Notes under the pieces: generated by a model
Told to the model about the DNA's origin: nothing
Databases searched by the model: none
The model's input: the letters and a program-made list of their open reading frames with translations, nothing else
Shown here: piece by piece, positions 27,482 through 36,941 of the stretch
Position numbering within the stretch: the first letter of the stretch is position 1
Layout: every line of letters starts with the position of its first letter
Origin: Fibrobacter sp. UWH4
GTDB taxonomy: Bacteria; Fibrobacterota; Fibrobacteria; Fibrobacterales; Fibrobacteraceae
Direction: 5' to 3'
Assembly (NCBI RefSeq): GCF_900142475.1
Contig: NZ_FRAY01000009.1
Span: 1-64,000 of the forward strand
DNA: 64,000 nt
Program-made: the position numbers and the translations under genes

Positions 27482-27710
27482 TCCGCCGCAGTCATCCTCG
27501 ACCATCACGGAACATGGCTTCGACGATTTGCTATCATGGCAAAGTAATCCGCTACAGTCATCCTCGACCATCACGGAACATGACTTCGACGAATTGCAAT
27601 TATGGCGAAATAATCCGCTACAGTCATCCTTGACCATCACGGAACATGGCTTCGACGAATTGCAATTATGGCAAAATAATCCGCTACAGTCATCCTCGAC
27701 CCTGGAGTGC
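27481..27710 (+). repeat. 66-bp tandem repeat array
   Basis: Units begin at 27481, 27547, 27613 and 27679 with an exact 66-base period; three are complete and the fourth stops after about 24 bases. Each unit ends in GC(A/G)AA(G/A)TA, copying the lipoprotein's final codons and stop. The fourth copy runs into a palindromic GAGGGGATCCAG-type intergenic repeat (about 27690-27737). Confidence 0.9.
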
Positions 27711-27747
27711 GTAGCACGATAGGGGAGGGGATCCAGTGCAATTCCAC

Positions 27748-27777
27748 AAAAAAATAGCCTTGTCCGAGGACAAGGCT
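27748..27777 (-). terminator. Rho-independent terminator of the ferredoxin gene
   Basis: Ten-base perfect stem AGCCTTGTCC/GGACAAGGCT, followed on the minus strand by a seven-T run. Confidence 0.85.
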
Positions 27778-27804
27778 TTAAATGTTTTAGTAGAGTACTA
27801 AAAA

Positions 27805-28002
27805 TTACTCGTACTTGATCACGCCGGCCGGGCAGGAGTCAGCAGCGTCCTTGATTTCGCTTTCGTAAGCGGAATAGTCGACGCCTTCCTTCACCTGCAT
27901 CTTTTCCGGAACGCTGAACACTGCGTCGCAAGTAGCTTCGCAAGCGCCGCAGGAGACGCATTCGTCGCTGGATTCGTCCAGCCACACTTTCGTGATTGCC
28001 AT
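27805..28002 (-). CDS. Ferredoxin, [4Fe-4S] type
   Basis: A 65-residue soluble electron carrier. Cluster ligands are C15, C18 and C21 (CVSCGAC) and the distal Cys-Pro (SCPAGVI, about residue 57); a fifth Cys follows at position 25. This is the single-cluster pattern seen in Thermotoga/Desulfovibrio-type ferredoxins. An AGAGG site precedes the start. Partners are not evident from the context. Confidence 0.92.
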   Translation of the reverse strand: MAITKVWLDESSDECVSCGACEATCDAVFSVPEKMQVKEGVDYSAYESEIKDAADSCPAGVIKYE

Positions 28003-28146
28003 AATATACCTCTTTGTGTCTTAGGTTGAATTTATATACGCAATATAACAAAATCTTGTTCTGAACAGACGGGAAAATAAGAAATAAATGAAAAAACTGA
28101 ACAGAAGAGGATGAAAAAAGCGTTGGCCAACGGAGGGGAGGGTGCA

Positions 28147-28270
28147 GGGAGGGGGCCGTGCGGCCTTCGCAAAAGTGTGCAAGTGAGTGTCGCACAGGCA
28201 AGTTTACTTGCCTGTATGACTGAACGTAGCCACGGACGCATAGCGTCCACTCCGAGCTGGGGCCCCTCCC
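28147..28270. repeat. Multi-hairpin structured intergenic element
   Basis: The 378-bp gap between ferredoxin and argB holds no gene. GGGAGGGG (28147-28154) and CCCCTCCC (28263-28270) could close an outer stem. Inside are GGCC/GGCC, a perfect 10-bp ACAGGCAAGT/ACTTGCCTGT hairpin (28194-28215) and GGACGC/GCGTCC. It could be an RNA or a mobile intergenic repeat. Confidence 0.5.
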
Positions 28271-28380
28271 GCATGTTTATTAATCTTTTAAATTGAATAC
28301 ATGCATTTGAGCGGAGTTGTATTTTTCTAAATTTACCGCAAAAATTCATTTTTCACCTTCCGACAGGAATTCATCGAAAC

Positions 28381-29172
28381 ATGAAAAAAGTGGTTGTAAA
28401 AATTGGTGGCAGCCTGGCAATCGACGAAGCCAAGCTGGCTGATTTTGTGTCGGCAGTCTCTACCCTCCCCGGTAGTGGCTGTCAGGTGGCCGTGGTTCAC
28501 GGCGGTGGCAAGGATATCAACGAGAATATCGCCTTGCTCAAGGAACAACCGACATTCATCGACGGTCTGCGAGTCACAACCCCCGGCATCATGAAGATGG
28601 TCGAGATGACCCTCTCGGGCCACGTGAACAAGAAGCTCGTGCGCATGCTCCTGAACAACGGCTGTGGCGCCGTCGGTATTTCGGGCGTAGACGCGAATCT
28701 GTTCCAGGTGGTCAAGAAGCAGGGCAAGGTGGACCTTGGCCTGGTAGGCGAAATCAAGAAGGTGAACCCGGGCATCGTGACCGCGCTCTGGGGTGCGGGG
28801 TTTGTTCCCGTGGTAAGCCCGATTTCGATTGGCCCTGACGCAAACGGCAACGGCGTGAGCTGGAACGTGAACGCAGACACCGCCGCATCTGAACTGGCTG
28901 TGGCGCTCGAAGCCGACCAGTTCGTGCTGGTGAGCGACGTGCCGGGCGTGATGGACGAAAACAAGAATGTAATTCCCGAACTGAGCGAGGCGGACGCCGA
29001 AAAGCTGATCGAGGCTGGCGTCATCTCCGGCGGTATGATTCCCAAAGTCCGCGAGAGTTTCAAGTCGATCCGACGAGGACTTAAGAGCATCCACATCGTG
29101 GGTTGGAAGGACGCGGAACACTTTGGCAAACAAATTAATGGAGATTTAAACTATGGCACAATCTTGCGCTAA
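28381..29172 (+). CDS. argB: Acetylglutamate kinase
   Basis: Phosphorylates N-acetylglutamate, the second step of arginine biosynthesis. The amino-acid-kinase fold is shown by KKVVVKIGGSLA (residues 2-13), VVHGGGKDIN, the LVSDVPGVMD block and SGGMIPKV. At 263 residues it is a short ArgB lacking the N-terminal helix of arginine-inhibited hexameric forms, so it may be feedback-insensitive (inference). It overlaps argD by 20 bases. Confidence 0.95.
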   Translation: MKKVVVKIGGSLAIDEAKLADFVSAVSTLPGSGCQVAVVHGGGKDINENIALLKEQPTFIDGLRVTTPGIMKMVEMTLSGHVNKKLVRMLLNNGCGAVGISGVDANLFQVVKKQGKVDLGLVGEIKKVNPGIVTALWGAGFVPVVSPISIGPDANGNGVSWNVNADTAASELAVALEADQFVLVSDVPGVMDENKNVIPELSEADAEKLIEAGVISGGMIPKVRESFKSIRRGLKSIHIVGWKDAEHFGKQINGDLNYGTILR

Positions 29173-30358
29173 CCTGCTCGAACAGGACAAACAAATTATC
29201 GCGCCGCTCTACGGCAAGGCAGACATCAACTTCGTAAAGGGCGAAGGCTCTTACCTCTATGACGACCAGGGCAACAAGTACCTGGACTTCGTGGCGGGTA
29301 TCGCCGTGAACGCACTTGGTCACCAGAACCAGGCGATTAAGGATGCGGTGGTGGAACAGATGAACCACTTCAACCACATCAGCAACCTTTACCCGAACTA
29401 CCCGCAGATTAATCTCGGCAAGGCCCTCCTTGAAATCACCAAGTTCGACAAAGCCTTCTTCTGCAACTCGGGTACCGAGGCGAACGAAGGTGCAATCAAG
29501 TTTGCACGTAAGTACTTCGACCGGAATGGCGAAAAGAACAGGCAGAAAATCATTACCTTCGTGAACAGCTTCCACGGAAGGACGTATGCCGCCCTTTCTG
29601 CAACGGGCCAGCCGGCTATCCGCGAAGGCTTCGGTTCCATGCCGGGCGACTTCGTGCACGTCACGTGGAACGACTGCGCGGCCTTGAAGGCCGAAGTCAA
29701 CAAGGATACTTGCGCAATTATGCTTGAAAGCCTCGCTGCCGAAGGCGGCGTGATGACGCTTTCCGCTGAAATGGTTGCAACCATCAACAGCCTGCAGAAA
29801 GAATTCGGCTGTCTCGTCATCGTTGACGAAGTGCAGGCGGGTGTGGGCCGTCTCGGAACCTTCTGCGGTTTCGAAAAGTATGGCCTGAATCCGGACCTGG
29901 TTTCTTTGGCCAAGGGAATCGGTGGCGGTCTCCCGCTGGGTGCGGTGCTCCTGCGCCAGAAGATTGCCGACCAGCTCAAGGCCGGTGACCACGGTACCAC
30001 TTTTGGCGGCAACCCGATTGCTTGCGCCGCAGGTCTCGCAGTCGTGAAGCAGATTCCGGGGCTCCTCAAGAATGTGGCTGAACGTTCCGCCCAGCTGAAG
30101 GCCGGTTTGGCGAGCCTTGTGGAAAAGTACAGCTTCGCCAAGGAAATCCGGGGCGAAGGCCTGATTCTCGGTGTGGCTCTTGACGAATCCATGCCGGTGG
30201 GCAACATCATCGCTGCCGCCCGCAATGAAAAACTCATGGTGCTGAGCGCCAAGGGCAACGTGCTGCGTATGCTCCCGCCGCTGAATGTTTCTGCAGCGGA
30301 ATGCGACGAAGCCCTCGCAAAGCTCGGCCGCGCATTTGCCGCTGCCGCCGCGAAGTAA
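29153..30358 (+). CDS. argD: Acetylornithine aminotransferase
   Basis: PLP-dependent class III aminotransferase of arginine (and possibly lysine) biosynthesis. NSGTEANEGAIKFARK, the PLP-anchoring VDEVQAGVGR and the lysine of SLAKGIGGG (about residue 253) are intact; 401 residues is normal. Its start lies within argB, with GGAG in the argB sequence 10 bases upstream, so the pair is coupled. A terminator follows. Confidence 0.95.
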   Translation: MAQSCANLLEQDKQIIAPLYGKADINFVKGEGSYLYDDQGNKYLDFVAGIAVNALGHQNQAIKDAVVEQMNHFNHISNLYPNYPQINLGKALLEITKFDKAFFCNSGTEANEGAIKFARKYFDRNGEKNRQKIITFVNSFHGRTYAALSATGQPAIREGFGSMPGDFVHVTWNDCAALKAEVNKDTCAIMLESLAAEGGVMTLSAEMVATINSLQKEFGCLVIVDEVQAGVGRLGTFCGFEKYGLNPDLVSLAKGIGGGLPLGAVLLRQKIADQLKAGDHGTTFGGNPIACAAGLAVVKQIPGLLKNVAERSAQLKAGLASLVEKYSFAKEIRGEGLILGVALDESMPVGNIIAAARNEKLMVLSAKGNVLRMLPPLNVSAAECDEALAKLGRAFAAAAAK

Positions 30359-30382
30359 TTGCTAAACATAAATCGCTCTTGC

Positions 30383-30408
30383 AGCCCGGCTCCCCGCCGG
30401 GCTTTTTC
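30383..30408 (+). terminator. Rho-independent terminator of argBD
   Basis: AGCCCGGC/GCCGGGCT stem with a five-base loop and a T tail, 25 bp past argD. Confidence 0.9.
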
Positions 30409-30529
30409 ATTTTTTTACAAAGTTTTTACAAAAAATATGGCGCTCAGTTGCCGATAGAAACGTGTATAGTATAGATAGAGAAAAAATCCCTGTTCGCGAA
30501 TGCCGACGCGTTTCGGTTATGAAGTGAAA

Positions 30530-31489
30530 ATGACCAAGAAAAGGAAGACTCTCCGCCGTAAGCATGACCCCTTCTTTCGTTATATTTACGCGGTTCCCGC
30601 GAATACACGCACCCTCTTGCGGCTAGCAAAGCGCAAAAATCCGGAGCTTCGCAGGATGCTCTCTACGGTTGACATGGATTCCCTGGAGTTGATTCCGGGC
30701 AGTTTCAGCAACGTGAAGGAGTGGGGCGAATCGGACCTCGCCTTCAAGGCCCGCATCAAGGGCGGCCCCGAAATTTTCGTGGGCATCTTGCTGGAGCACA
30801 AGTCTTACCTCAAGAAGGATGTCCTTTCGCAGATTTACCGCTATACCTTCGAGGTGATGCAGAACAAGGGGGCGACGGACTTCGGCTGGCTCCCGACGAA
30901 GGCCATCATTATCTATAATGGCCGGAGCGACTGGGATCCGATGGCGGAGTTCCGTACAAAGTATCGGGGCCAGTTCAATGGCCGTGAGTTGCCGTTCGAA
31001 TGTGTCCTTGTGAACCTTGCGGACATTTCCGATGATGCCTGCCTTAGGGAGCCGAATGTAGAGGCAGCTGTCGGCGCGCTTGTGATGAAACACGCTTTTG
31101 ACGCAGATGGTCTCAGGAGCGTTGTGAGCGGATTGACGAAAATGCTTTCTCGGCTGGAAAATGGCGCAAGGGCTACCCTTGCGGAAAAAATTGTAGTATA
31201 TTTGGGAGAGTACCTTGATGAAGAAGTCGTGGAGGAATTGCGTATGCGTATGAGTATCGGACAGGCCCTGGGGATCAAGACCGCTGGAGACCGTTTGCGT
31301 GCCGCAGAACGCGCCGCAGACCGCCGTGGACGGAAGCGCGGCTTGGCGCAGGGCCTTGAACAGGGCGTCAAGCAGGGCGCTGAAAAAGAACGAGAACGGA
31401 ATGAAGCTCTCAACCTAAGAAGAGTGAAATTTCTCCGTTCGCAGAACGTGCCGGACAGCGTAATCTCGGCGATGCTTGCCCTCAAATAA
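30530..31489 (+). CDS. Rpn-family (YhgA-like) PD-(D/E)XK nuclease / putative transposase
   Basis: Recombination-promoting nuclease family protein. The N-terminal KHDPFFRYIY matches the HDxxFK start of Rpn proteins, and the nuclease core has ESDLAFKARI, GGPEIFVGILLEHKS (D...ExK) and QIYRYTFEVM. The C-terminus is a charged Gln/Gly/Arg coiled region with GLAQGLEQGVKQG repeats. I chose the ATG at 30530 because only a few residues normally precede HDxxF; 30500 is possible. An extended -10 (GTGTATAGTAT, 30461) lies upstream and resembles that before the toxin-antitoxin pair. Likely a solitary mobile or defence-related gene. Confidence 0.85.
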   Translation: MTKKRKTLRRKHDPFFRYIYAVPANTRTLLRLAKRKNPELRRMLSTVDMDSLELIPGSFSNVKEWGESDLAFKARIKGGPEIFVGILLEHKSYLKKDVLSQIYRYTFEVMQNKGATDFGWLPTKAIIIYNGRSDWDPMAEFRTKYRGQFNGRELPFECVLVNLADISDDACLREPNVEAAVGALVMKHAFDADGLRSVVSGLTKMLSRLENGARATLAEKIVVYLGEYLDEEVVEELRMRMSIGQALGIKTAGDRLRAAERAADRRGRKRGLAQGLEQGVKQGAEKERERNEALNLRRVKFLRSQNVPDSVISAMLALK

Positions 31490-31503
31490 CATCCCAGATT
31501 TTC

Positions 31504-31524
31504 AGCCCCGAAAGGGGCTTTTTC
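31504..31524 (+). terminator. Rho-independent terminator of the Rpn gene
   Basis: AGCCCC/GGGGCT stem with a GAAA tetraloop and T tail, about 15 bp past the stop. Confidence 0.85.
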
Positions 31525-31749
31525 ATTTAAATATCGTAGCCCTAAAATTCCTTCCCTAGACCACGTTCTGTAGTCTGTATTATATATCCATATGTTTCTA
31601 TGGTTTCACTCTTGTAAGATTAACGTAAATTGTTAAATTGTAATAAAATTTAGTTGAGATGTAGGATGTTTGCGATTGTGTTGCTCTGTTATGATTTTTT
31701 GTTGAACGAACCTCGGTGCGGAGTCTTTGCGTAGGGAGAAACGTATAAT

Positions 31750-32739
31750 ATGCAATTCAGTCAGTTCATAATTTTCGGTGGATGTGGCTTTATCGGGACG
31801 CACACTGCGAACCTTCTCCGCGAAAAATATCCCGACGCAAAGATTTATATTGCAGATCTTCTTGCTGATGGAACTGAATATTCACAAAGGGTCGACGTTC
31901 GTCAGCCGATTTCAATGAATGGCGAATTTGGCAAAAACACACTCATTTTCAATTTTGCAGCAATTCATCGTACGCCAGGTCATCCTGATCATGCGTACTT
32001 TGAAACGAATATTCGCGGTGCAGAAAATGTATGCGAATTCGCACGCAAACACAACATTGAAAACATTGTTTTTACGAGCAGCATTGCTCCGTATGGAGCG
32101 GCTGAAGAGTTAAAGACCGAAGAAACTCTGCCTACCCCTAACACGCCTTACGGCATCTCTAAATTGGTGGCCGAAAAAATCCACCGTGAATGGGCTGCCG
32201 AAAGTAAGGACCGCAGACTCTCGATTGTGCGTCCTGGAATCGTGTTCGGGACTGGTGAAAACGGCAACATGACACGCCTTTACAGGGCGCTCAAGAAACA
32301 TAAGTTCGCTTATGCAGGCCGCAAAGACACTATCAAGGCTTGCATTTACGTGAAGGACCTTGTGCGTGTGATGTTGGCTATGGCCGAAAATGAGAAAAAG
32401 GACACTGAGCTTGCCGAAGTGGCCAGTAGGGTTCAACTTTACAATTGCTGCTACTATCCGTCTTTCACTATTGAGCAGATTGCGAATACCATGCTCAAGG
32501 CGACTGGGCTGAAACGCTTCATTCCGTACATTCCCAAGAAACCCATGATGGCGGCAGCGACTGTCTGCGGTTTGCTCGGGGGCTTGGGCCTTGGTATTTG
32601 CCCTGCCCGTGTAAAGAAATTGATGGTTAGCACGAACATCAACGGTTTGAAACTCTCCCAAAACTACCCGCTCTCCTACTCGCTGGAAGATGCTTTCCGC
32701 GATTGGTATAAGGATTGCGGTGAAAAGGAACTGGTGTAG
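31750..32739 (+). CDS. NAD-dependent nucleotide-sugar epimerase/dehydratase
   Basis: Extended SDR enzyme opening the polysaccharide locus. The nucleotide-binding GGCGFIG (residues 10-16), the SSIAPYG serine region and the YGISK catalytic pair (about residues 136-140) are present. Ordinary GC content links it to the genome core rather than to the AT-rich genes that follow. A substrate cannot be assigned; the 330-residue form resembles UDP-sugar 4-epimerases. The 260 bp upstream hold only the Rpn terminator and AT-rich DNA where a promoter would be expected. Confidence 0.85.
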   Translation: MQFSQFIIFGGCGFIGTHTANLLREKYPDAKIYIADLLADGTEYSQRVDVRQPISMNGEFGKNTLIFNFAAIHRTPGHPDHAYFETNIRGAENVCEFARKHNIENIVFTSSIAPYGAAEELKTEETLPTPNTPYGISKLVAEKIHREWAAESKDRRLSIVRPGIVFGTGENGNMTRLYRALKKHKFAYAGRKDTIKACIYVKDLVRVMLAMAENEKKDTELAEVASRVQLYNCCYYPSFTIEQIANTMLKATGLKRFIPYIPKKPMMAAATVCGLLGGLGLGICPARVKKLMVSTNINGLKLSQNYPLSYSLEDAFRDWYKDCGEKELV

Positions 32740-32740
32740 C

Positions 32741-33877
32741 GTGGCAGACCGTATCAAGATAATGTTTATTGCTCAGGCGTATCCTGGTGGCGTTCCTGTT
32801 TATATTGAAACGCTCGCTAAGCACCTTGATAGTTCTAAATACGAGAAAATACTCGTCTGCTCTTACGCCTATGAAGAAGCCCGTTTTGCCCCTTATTTTG
32901 ATGTTATTGAAAAAGTGGGCATGGAACGCTCTATAAGTGCATCAAAGATTTTGAAACCGGCTTGGGCAACCCGCAAGTTGATAAAGAAGTACAAACCCGA
33001 TGTGGTGTATTGCAATAGCAGCATTGCGGGGGCTGTTGGACGCCTTGCTGCTATAGGCTGTGGTGCGAAAGTCCTGTACAACGCTCATAGTTGGGCGTTC
33101 AATATGCGGATTAGCAACAAGAAGAAGTTGTTTTATCGCTGGATAGAAAAGTTCTTTGCCGTATTTACCGATAAGATTATTTGCGTCTCCAATTACGAGA
33201 AAGAGTCTGCGTTGCAAAATTATATATGCAAAACAAATAAATTGCAAGTGATTTTGAATGGTGTGGATATTGAAGAAATTGAGAAAAAAATTGCAGTTTC
33301 TAAACTGACCCGGTCATCTTTGAATATTCCTGAAAATGCTTATGTTGTTGGCATGGTGGGACGTATATCAGAGCAGAAAGCTCCGGATGTTTTTGTAAAG
33401 GCTGCTCGAAAGATAAAAGATGTTATTCCCGAATCGTTCTTTATAATTGTCGGTGATGGTCCCGACCAGTTAGAAATTGAAAAAATGATTTTGAATGCTG
33501 ATTTAAAAGATTCATTCTTAATTACGGGGTGGACGAAACAAGCCATAGAATATTTAGCTTTGTTTGATATTGCAGTTCTTTGTTCTCGTTGGGAAGGTTT
33601 GCCGCTTGTTGTGTCGGAATATTTTGCTGCCAAAAAACCGGTTGTCTGCACTAAGATTGATGCCGTTGATGATATGATTCAGTCGGAAAAGAATGGACTT
33701 GTTGTTGATATTGATGATGCAGATGCCGTTTATGAATCGGTAGTTAGAATATATAAGGATGAATTGTTTAAAAATCAAATCTCAAATGCAGCATATATGG
33801 TTGCCAAAGAAAAGTTTGAATTGAAAAAAATGGTGAAAGAGTTTATTTGTGTAGTTGATCAAGTGACGAAAAATTAG
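32741..33877 (+). CDS. Glycosyltransferase family 4
   Basis: GT-B retaining glycosyltransferase. The N-terminal domain starts KIMFIAQAYPGGVPVYIETLA; the C-terminal domain has VGMVGRISEQKAPDVF, the donor-binding SRWEGLPLVVSEYFAAKKPVV (E-x7-E type) and a typical end. I chose the GTG at 32741, one base after the preceding stop; an internal ATG at 32762 would cut off the first strand. AT content rises sharply inside this gene. Confidence 0.88.
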   Translation: MADRIKIMFIAQAYPGGVPVYIETLAKHLDSSKYEKILVCSYAYEEARFAPYFDVIEKVGMERSISASKILKPAWATRKLIKKYKPDVVYCNSSIAGAVGRLAAIGCGAKVLYNAHSWAFNMRISNKKKLFYRWIEKFFAVFTDKIICVSNYEKESALQNYICKTNKLQVILNGVDIEEIEKKIAVSKLTRSSLNIPENAYVVGMVGRISEQKAPDVFVKAARKIKDVIPESFFIIVGDGPDQLEIEKMILNADLKDSFLITGWTKQAIEYLALFDIAVLCSRWEGLPLVVSEYFAAKKPVVCTKIDAVDDMIQSEKNGLVVDIDDADAVYESVVRIYKDELFKNQISNAAYMVAKEKFELKKMVKEFICVVDQVTKN

Positions 33878-33908
33878 TCTTTGTTTGCTAACTTGTTTGG
33901 GACTTTTA

Positions 33909-35051
33909 ATGATAAAAAAAGTAATTCACATATGTAGCGATGAAAAATTTATTGATGGGGCGATTGCGCAATTTGCTAGGTATAAGACCATTGAGTCTTC
34001 TTTTTTTATCATTCATCATGATCGTGAAATTCGGTATGTGAAAAGCCGATGCCCCAATGTGTTTTTTTTCCAATCTGAAAAGAAACTTGTTGAGACAGTT
34101 AATCAAAGTTCATCGGACTGTGTTGTAATTTTGCATAGCATATTTGTTAGTATTCGGCATTTGCTTAGAATACAGCGGACGATTTTTATTTGTTGCTGGG
34201 GATGGGATATTTATTCGGATGTTCATGACAATTTGAAGAAAATGCTGCCGATTGATTTGTATAAGCCATATACAAGAAAGATGCTGAACAGTCAAAAAAG
34301 GATGTTGGAAAGAGTTCGAGAAATGGCGAAAGTATGCCTAGGTGTATATTTCTTTCACAATCGTATGTATAGACGGTTATTTGATAAAATTTCTGCAATA
34401 TCAACGGTGTTTCCGATTGAATTCCATATGATGAATTTATCTGGGAAATGTTTTTTCCCGTTTAGATATATGTTTATGGAATTACCGAATGATTTTGTAC
34501 CCAAGGAGCCAACTTCTTTGTCAGCTGTTCCAAGAATTTTGGTTGGGAATAGCTTGGATCCGACAAATAATCATATAGATATTTTGGAAAGATTGGAAAA
34601 GATTGGGCGTCCTATTGAGGCTTTGATTCCAATTAGCTATGGTGGAAATGAAAGGTATAAAACTGCTTTAAAAAAATATGTGCTAAAATTCCAAAATGTA
34701 AAAACGACTTTTTTAGAAACATTTATGGACAGGAAGCAATATTTTAATTTGGTTAATACCTGTTGTGCTGCGGTGTTTGGGCATATGAGACAACAGTCTG
34801 CGGGAAATATTAGTCATGCTTTGAAAAACGGTTTCGATGTTTATCTATATAACGATTCTTTAAATTACGCGTATTATAGAGAACTTGGCTATAAGTTTTT
34901 CTCAATAGAAAATGATCTGTGTAATTTTTCGGGAAAACCTTATTTGTCTATAGAAAGCCAAAAGGAAAATTTTGACATCTATATGAACGATGCTGATTTA
35001 TGTCGGTATGATGAAGAAATGATGAAGTTTTTTTCCTCATTTGAACTTTAG
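33909..35051 (+). CDS. GT56-like (WecF-type) glycosyltransferase
   Basis: Resembles the Fuc4NAc transferase WecF family (GT56) that acts on lipid-linked intermediates of enterobacterial common antigen. The recognisable blocks are ILVGNSLDPTNNHIDILERL (about residues 212-231), the PISYGGNERY strand, and FGHMRQQSAGNISHALKNG (about residues 298-316). The N-terminus begins with IHICSDEKFIDG. The start is the ATG at 33909; an upstream ATG would add eight unrelated residues. No enzymes for dTDP-Fuc4NAc are obvious, so the donor may differ. Confidence 0.6.
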   Translation: MIKKVIHICSDEKFIDGAIAQFARYKTIESSFFIIHHDREIRYVKSRCPNVFFFQSEKKLVETVNQSSSDCVVILHSIFVSIRHLLRIQRTIFICCWGWDIYSDVHDNLKKMLPIDLYKPYTRKMLNSQKRMLERVREMAKVCLGVYFFHNRMYRRLFDKISAISTVFPIEFHMMNLSGKCFFPFRYMFMELPNDFVPKEPTSLSAVPRILVGNSLDPTNNHIDILERLEKIGRPIEALIPISYGGNERYKTALKKYVLKFQNVKTTFLETFMDRKQYFNLVNTCCAAVFGHMRQQSAGNISHALKNGFDVYLYNDSLNYAYYRELGYKFFSIENDLCNFSGKPYLSIESQKENFDIYMNDADLCRYDEEMMKFFSSFEL

Positions 35052-35060
35052 AGAGCCTGT

Positions 35061-36055
35061 ATGAATTCCAGAGAAAGTTGGGTTGATTGGGCTAAAACAG
35101 TTGGAATATATTTGGTTGTTTTTGGCCATGCTTTTTTTCCTACAGATGGTTATGGATGTGAGGTAAAAAACTTTGTATATGCATTCCATATGCCGTTGTT
35201 TTTTTCTTGTCTGGTTATTTGTTTAAGAAGAAAGATGGCTTTTTTTGTTTCGCTAAAAAAAATGTAAAGTCATTGATAGTCCCTTATGTTTTCTTTAATG
35301 TATTGTGCTGCTTAATGGATCTTTCGCTGATATCGGATGTCCAGTTTCATAAGAATGCTGTTGTAGATTTTTTGATTGGCGGTGGCCATTCGTATTCGGG
35401 GGCGTCTTGGTTCTTGTTGAGTCTTTTCTTTGTTCGTTTGTTGGCTTATATTGCTGTTGAACGGAATATATGGGGGCAACTCTTCATTTTTGCTGTGTCT
35501 ATTTTTGTTGCATATGTGTTGCCTTTTCCATTGTATTGGGGAATTGGCTCTTGTTTTATGGCATATCCGTTTTTTTATGTTGGTTATATCTTTAAAAAAC
35601 ATGCACTCTTTAGTAAAAAGATACAATGGAATTTTTGTATAGGATGTTTATCTCTTGTGTTAATGTTGCTGTTGAACAGATTAATAGGATCTGTTTCAAT
35701 TCACTCGTTACAATTTGGAAATGTTCCTTCGCTGTATTATATAGAAGGATTTGTCGGCGTAATAATGGTGTCTGCTTTTTGTCGGCTTGTGGATAATTTC
35801 TCTAATGTATTCATTGAAATTTTTTCATCGGGATCGATTGTAATCATGGGCTTGCATGGGAGTGTGTTTTTTTATGTGAATGCTTTGTCGCGACGGATTT
35901 CCCCGTTATTTGCAGATGATTGGAGTAATTTCTTTTTTGCGCTTATAAAGTCTGTGATAATTTTGGTTTTGTTGTATTATCCAATAATTTTTCTCCAAAA
36001 ACATGCTGCGATGTTTATTGGAAATCGATTTAAAAAGATAGAATCGCATGTTTGA
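35061..36055 (+). pseudogene. Acyltransferase 3 family membrane protein, frameshifted in a T-run
   Basis: Two frames together encode one acyltransferase-3 (OafA/NodX-like) protein of about 331 residues. Frame one (35061-35267) gives SWVDWAKTVGIYLVVFGHAFF and AFHMPLF; frame two continues with LSGYLFKKKDGFFCFAKKNVKSLIVPYVFFNVL and further membrane helices up to 36055. The switch is at a run of seven T (35199-35205); one added T would restore HMPLFFFLSGYLF, the family consensus. The active-site His of VVFGHAF is intact. This could be a decayed gene, a sequencing error, or a slippage switch. It would modify sugars of the surface polysaccharide. Confidence 0.85.
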
Positions 36056-36941
36056 CATTAATCCTAAAGTAAGTGCCGTAATTACAACGAAAAATCGTTG
36101 TGCTCTTTTGAAAAGGGCTGTTGAAAGTGTGCTTTCTCAAACGTATAAGAACATAGAATGCATTGTTGTTGATGATGCTTCGAATGATGATACTCCTGAT
36201 TATTGTCAATCTTTAAATGATGTGAAATATATTCGGATTCCTGTAGAAGAAAGTCGTGGTGGAAATTATGCACGCAATCAGGGCGTAAAAAATGCTTTAG
36301 GGGAATATATTGCTTTTTTGGACGATGATGATTGTTGGCTGCCAGAAAAGATTGAAAAACAAATTGCATTGATTCTGGAAAAGAAAAATGGGTTGGTTTA
36401 TTGCGGTCGTCGTTATGAACGAATGAGTCCCAAAGGGATTTCCTTTTGTGACGAATTACCTCATGCGGAATTGCAAGGTGATATGACGAAAAAGATCTTA
36501 AAGGAAATTTGTACGGTTACGTCAAATATTCTTGTTGAAAAAAAAATGCTTGTTGAATGTGGTGGCTTTGATGAAAATCTGAAGTTTTGGCAAGAGTATG
36601 AGCTTTTGATTCGTTTAGCCCAAAGAACGCCTTTTTTCTTTGTGAATGAGGCCTTGTCTATTTATCGTGTGAATTTGAATGATCCGAATCGATTGACTAA
36701 TAAGTTTTATTCTTGGATGGAAGCTGTCGATTACATTTATCAGAAACATGCTGAGTTGTATTATAACTTGGGCTTTTTAGGAAGGTTAGAAGCGAGGACT
36801 ATTGTTTGGAGGGATGCTGTTGCAAGATGTAAAAATGCGGGTTTATTGCGTGAATCTTTAAAAAACAAACTGTTGTATTTGGTCATTTCGTTCCCGTTTA
36901 GAGTGAAAAATAAGCTAGTTCGGTTTAGGGCTTGTGTATGA
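36048..36941 (+). CDS. Glycosyltransferase family 2
   Basis: GT-A fold inverting transferase of 297 residues: KVSAVITTKNRCALLKRAVESVLSQTY, VVDDASNDDT, GGNYARNQGV and the metal-binding FLDDDD (about residues 88-93) with WLPEKI following. It starts within the end of the acyltransferase frame and its stop overlaps the next gene (ATGA), so the locus is tightly packed. No membrane helix. Confidence 0.9.
   Translation: MFDINPKVSAVITTKNRCALLKRAVESVLSQTYKNIECIVVDDASNDDTPDYCQSLNDVKYIRIPVEESRGGNYARNQGVKNALGEYIAFLDDDDCWLPEKIEKQIALILEKKNGLVYCGRRYERMSPKGISFCDELPHAELQGDMTKKILKEICTVTSNILVEKKMLVECGGFDENLKFWQEYELLIRLAQRTPFFFVNEALSIYRVNLNDPNRLTNKFYSWMEAVDYIYQKHAELYYNLGFLGRLEARTIVWRDAVARCKNAGLLRESLKNKLLYLVISFPFRVKNKLVRFRACV

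Noticed and set aside
27481-27710. CRISPR array
   Set aside because: Units are contiguous with no spacers, and no cas genes are near.
27391-27722. Open frames across the 66-bp repeats
   Set aside because: Openness follows from the 66-base period being a multiple of three; no start signal or domain.
28032-28349. Small frames in the ferredoxin-argB gap
   Set aside because: They cross hairpins, have no RBS and no similarity I recognise.
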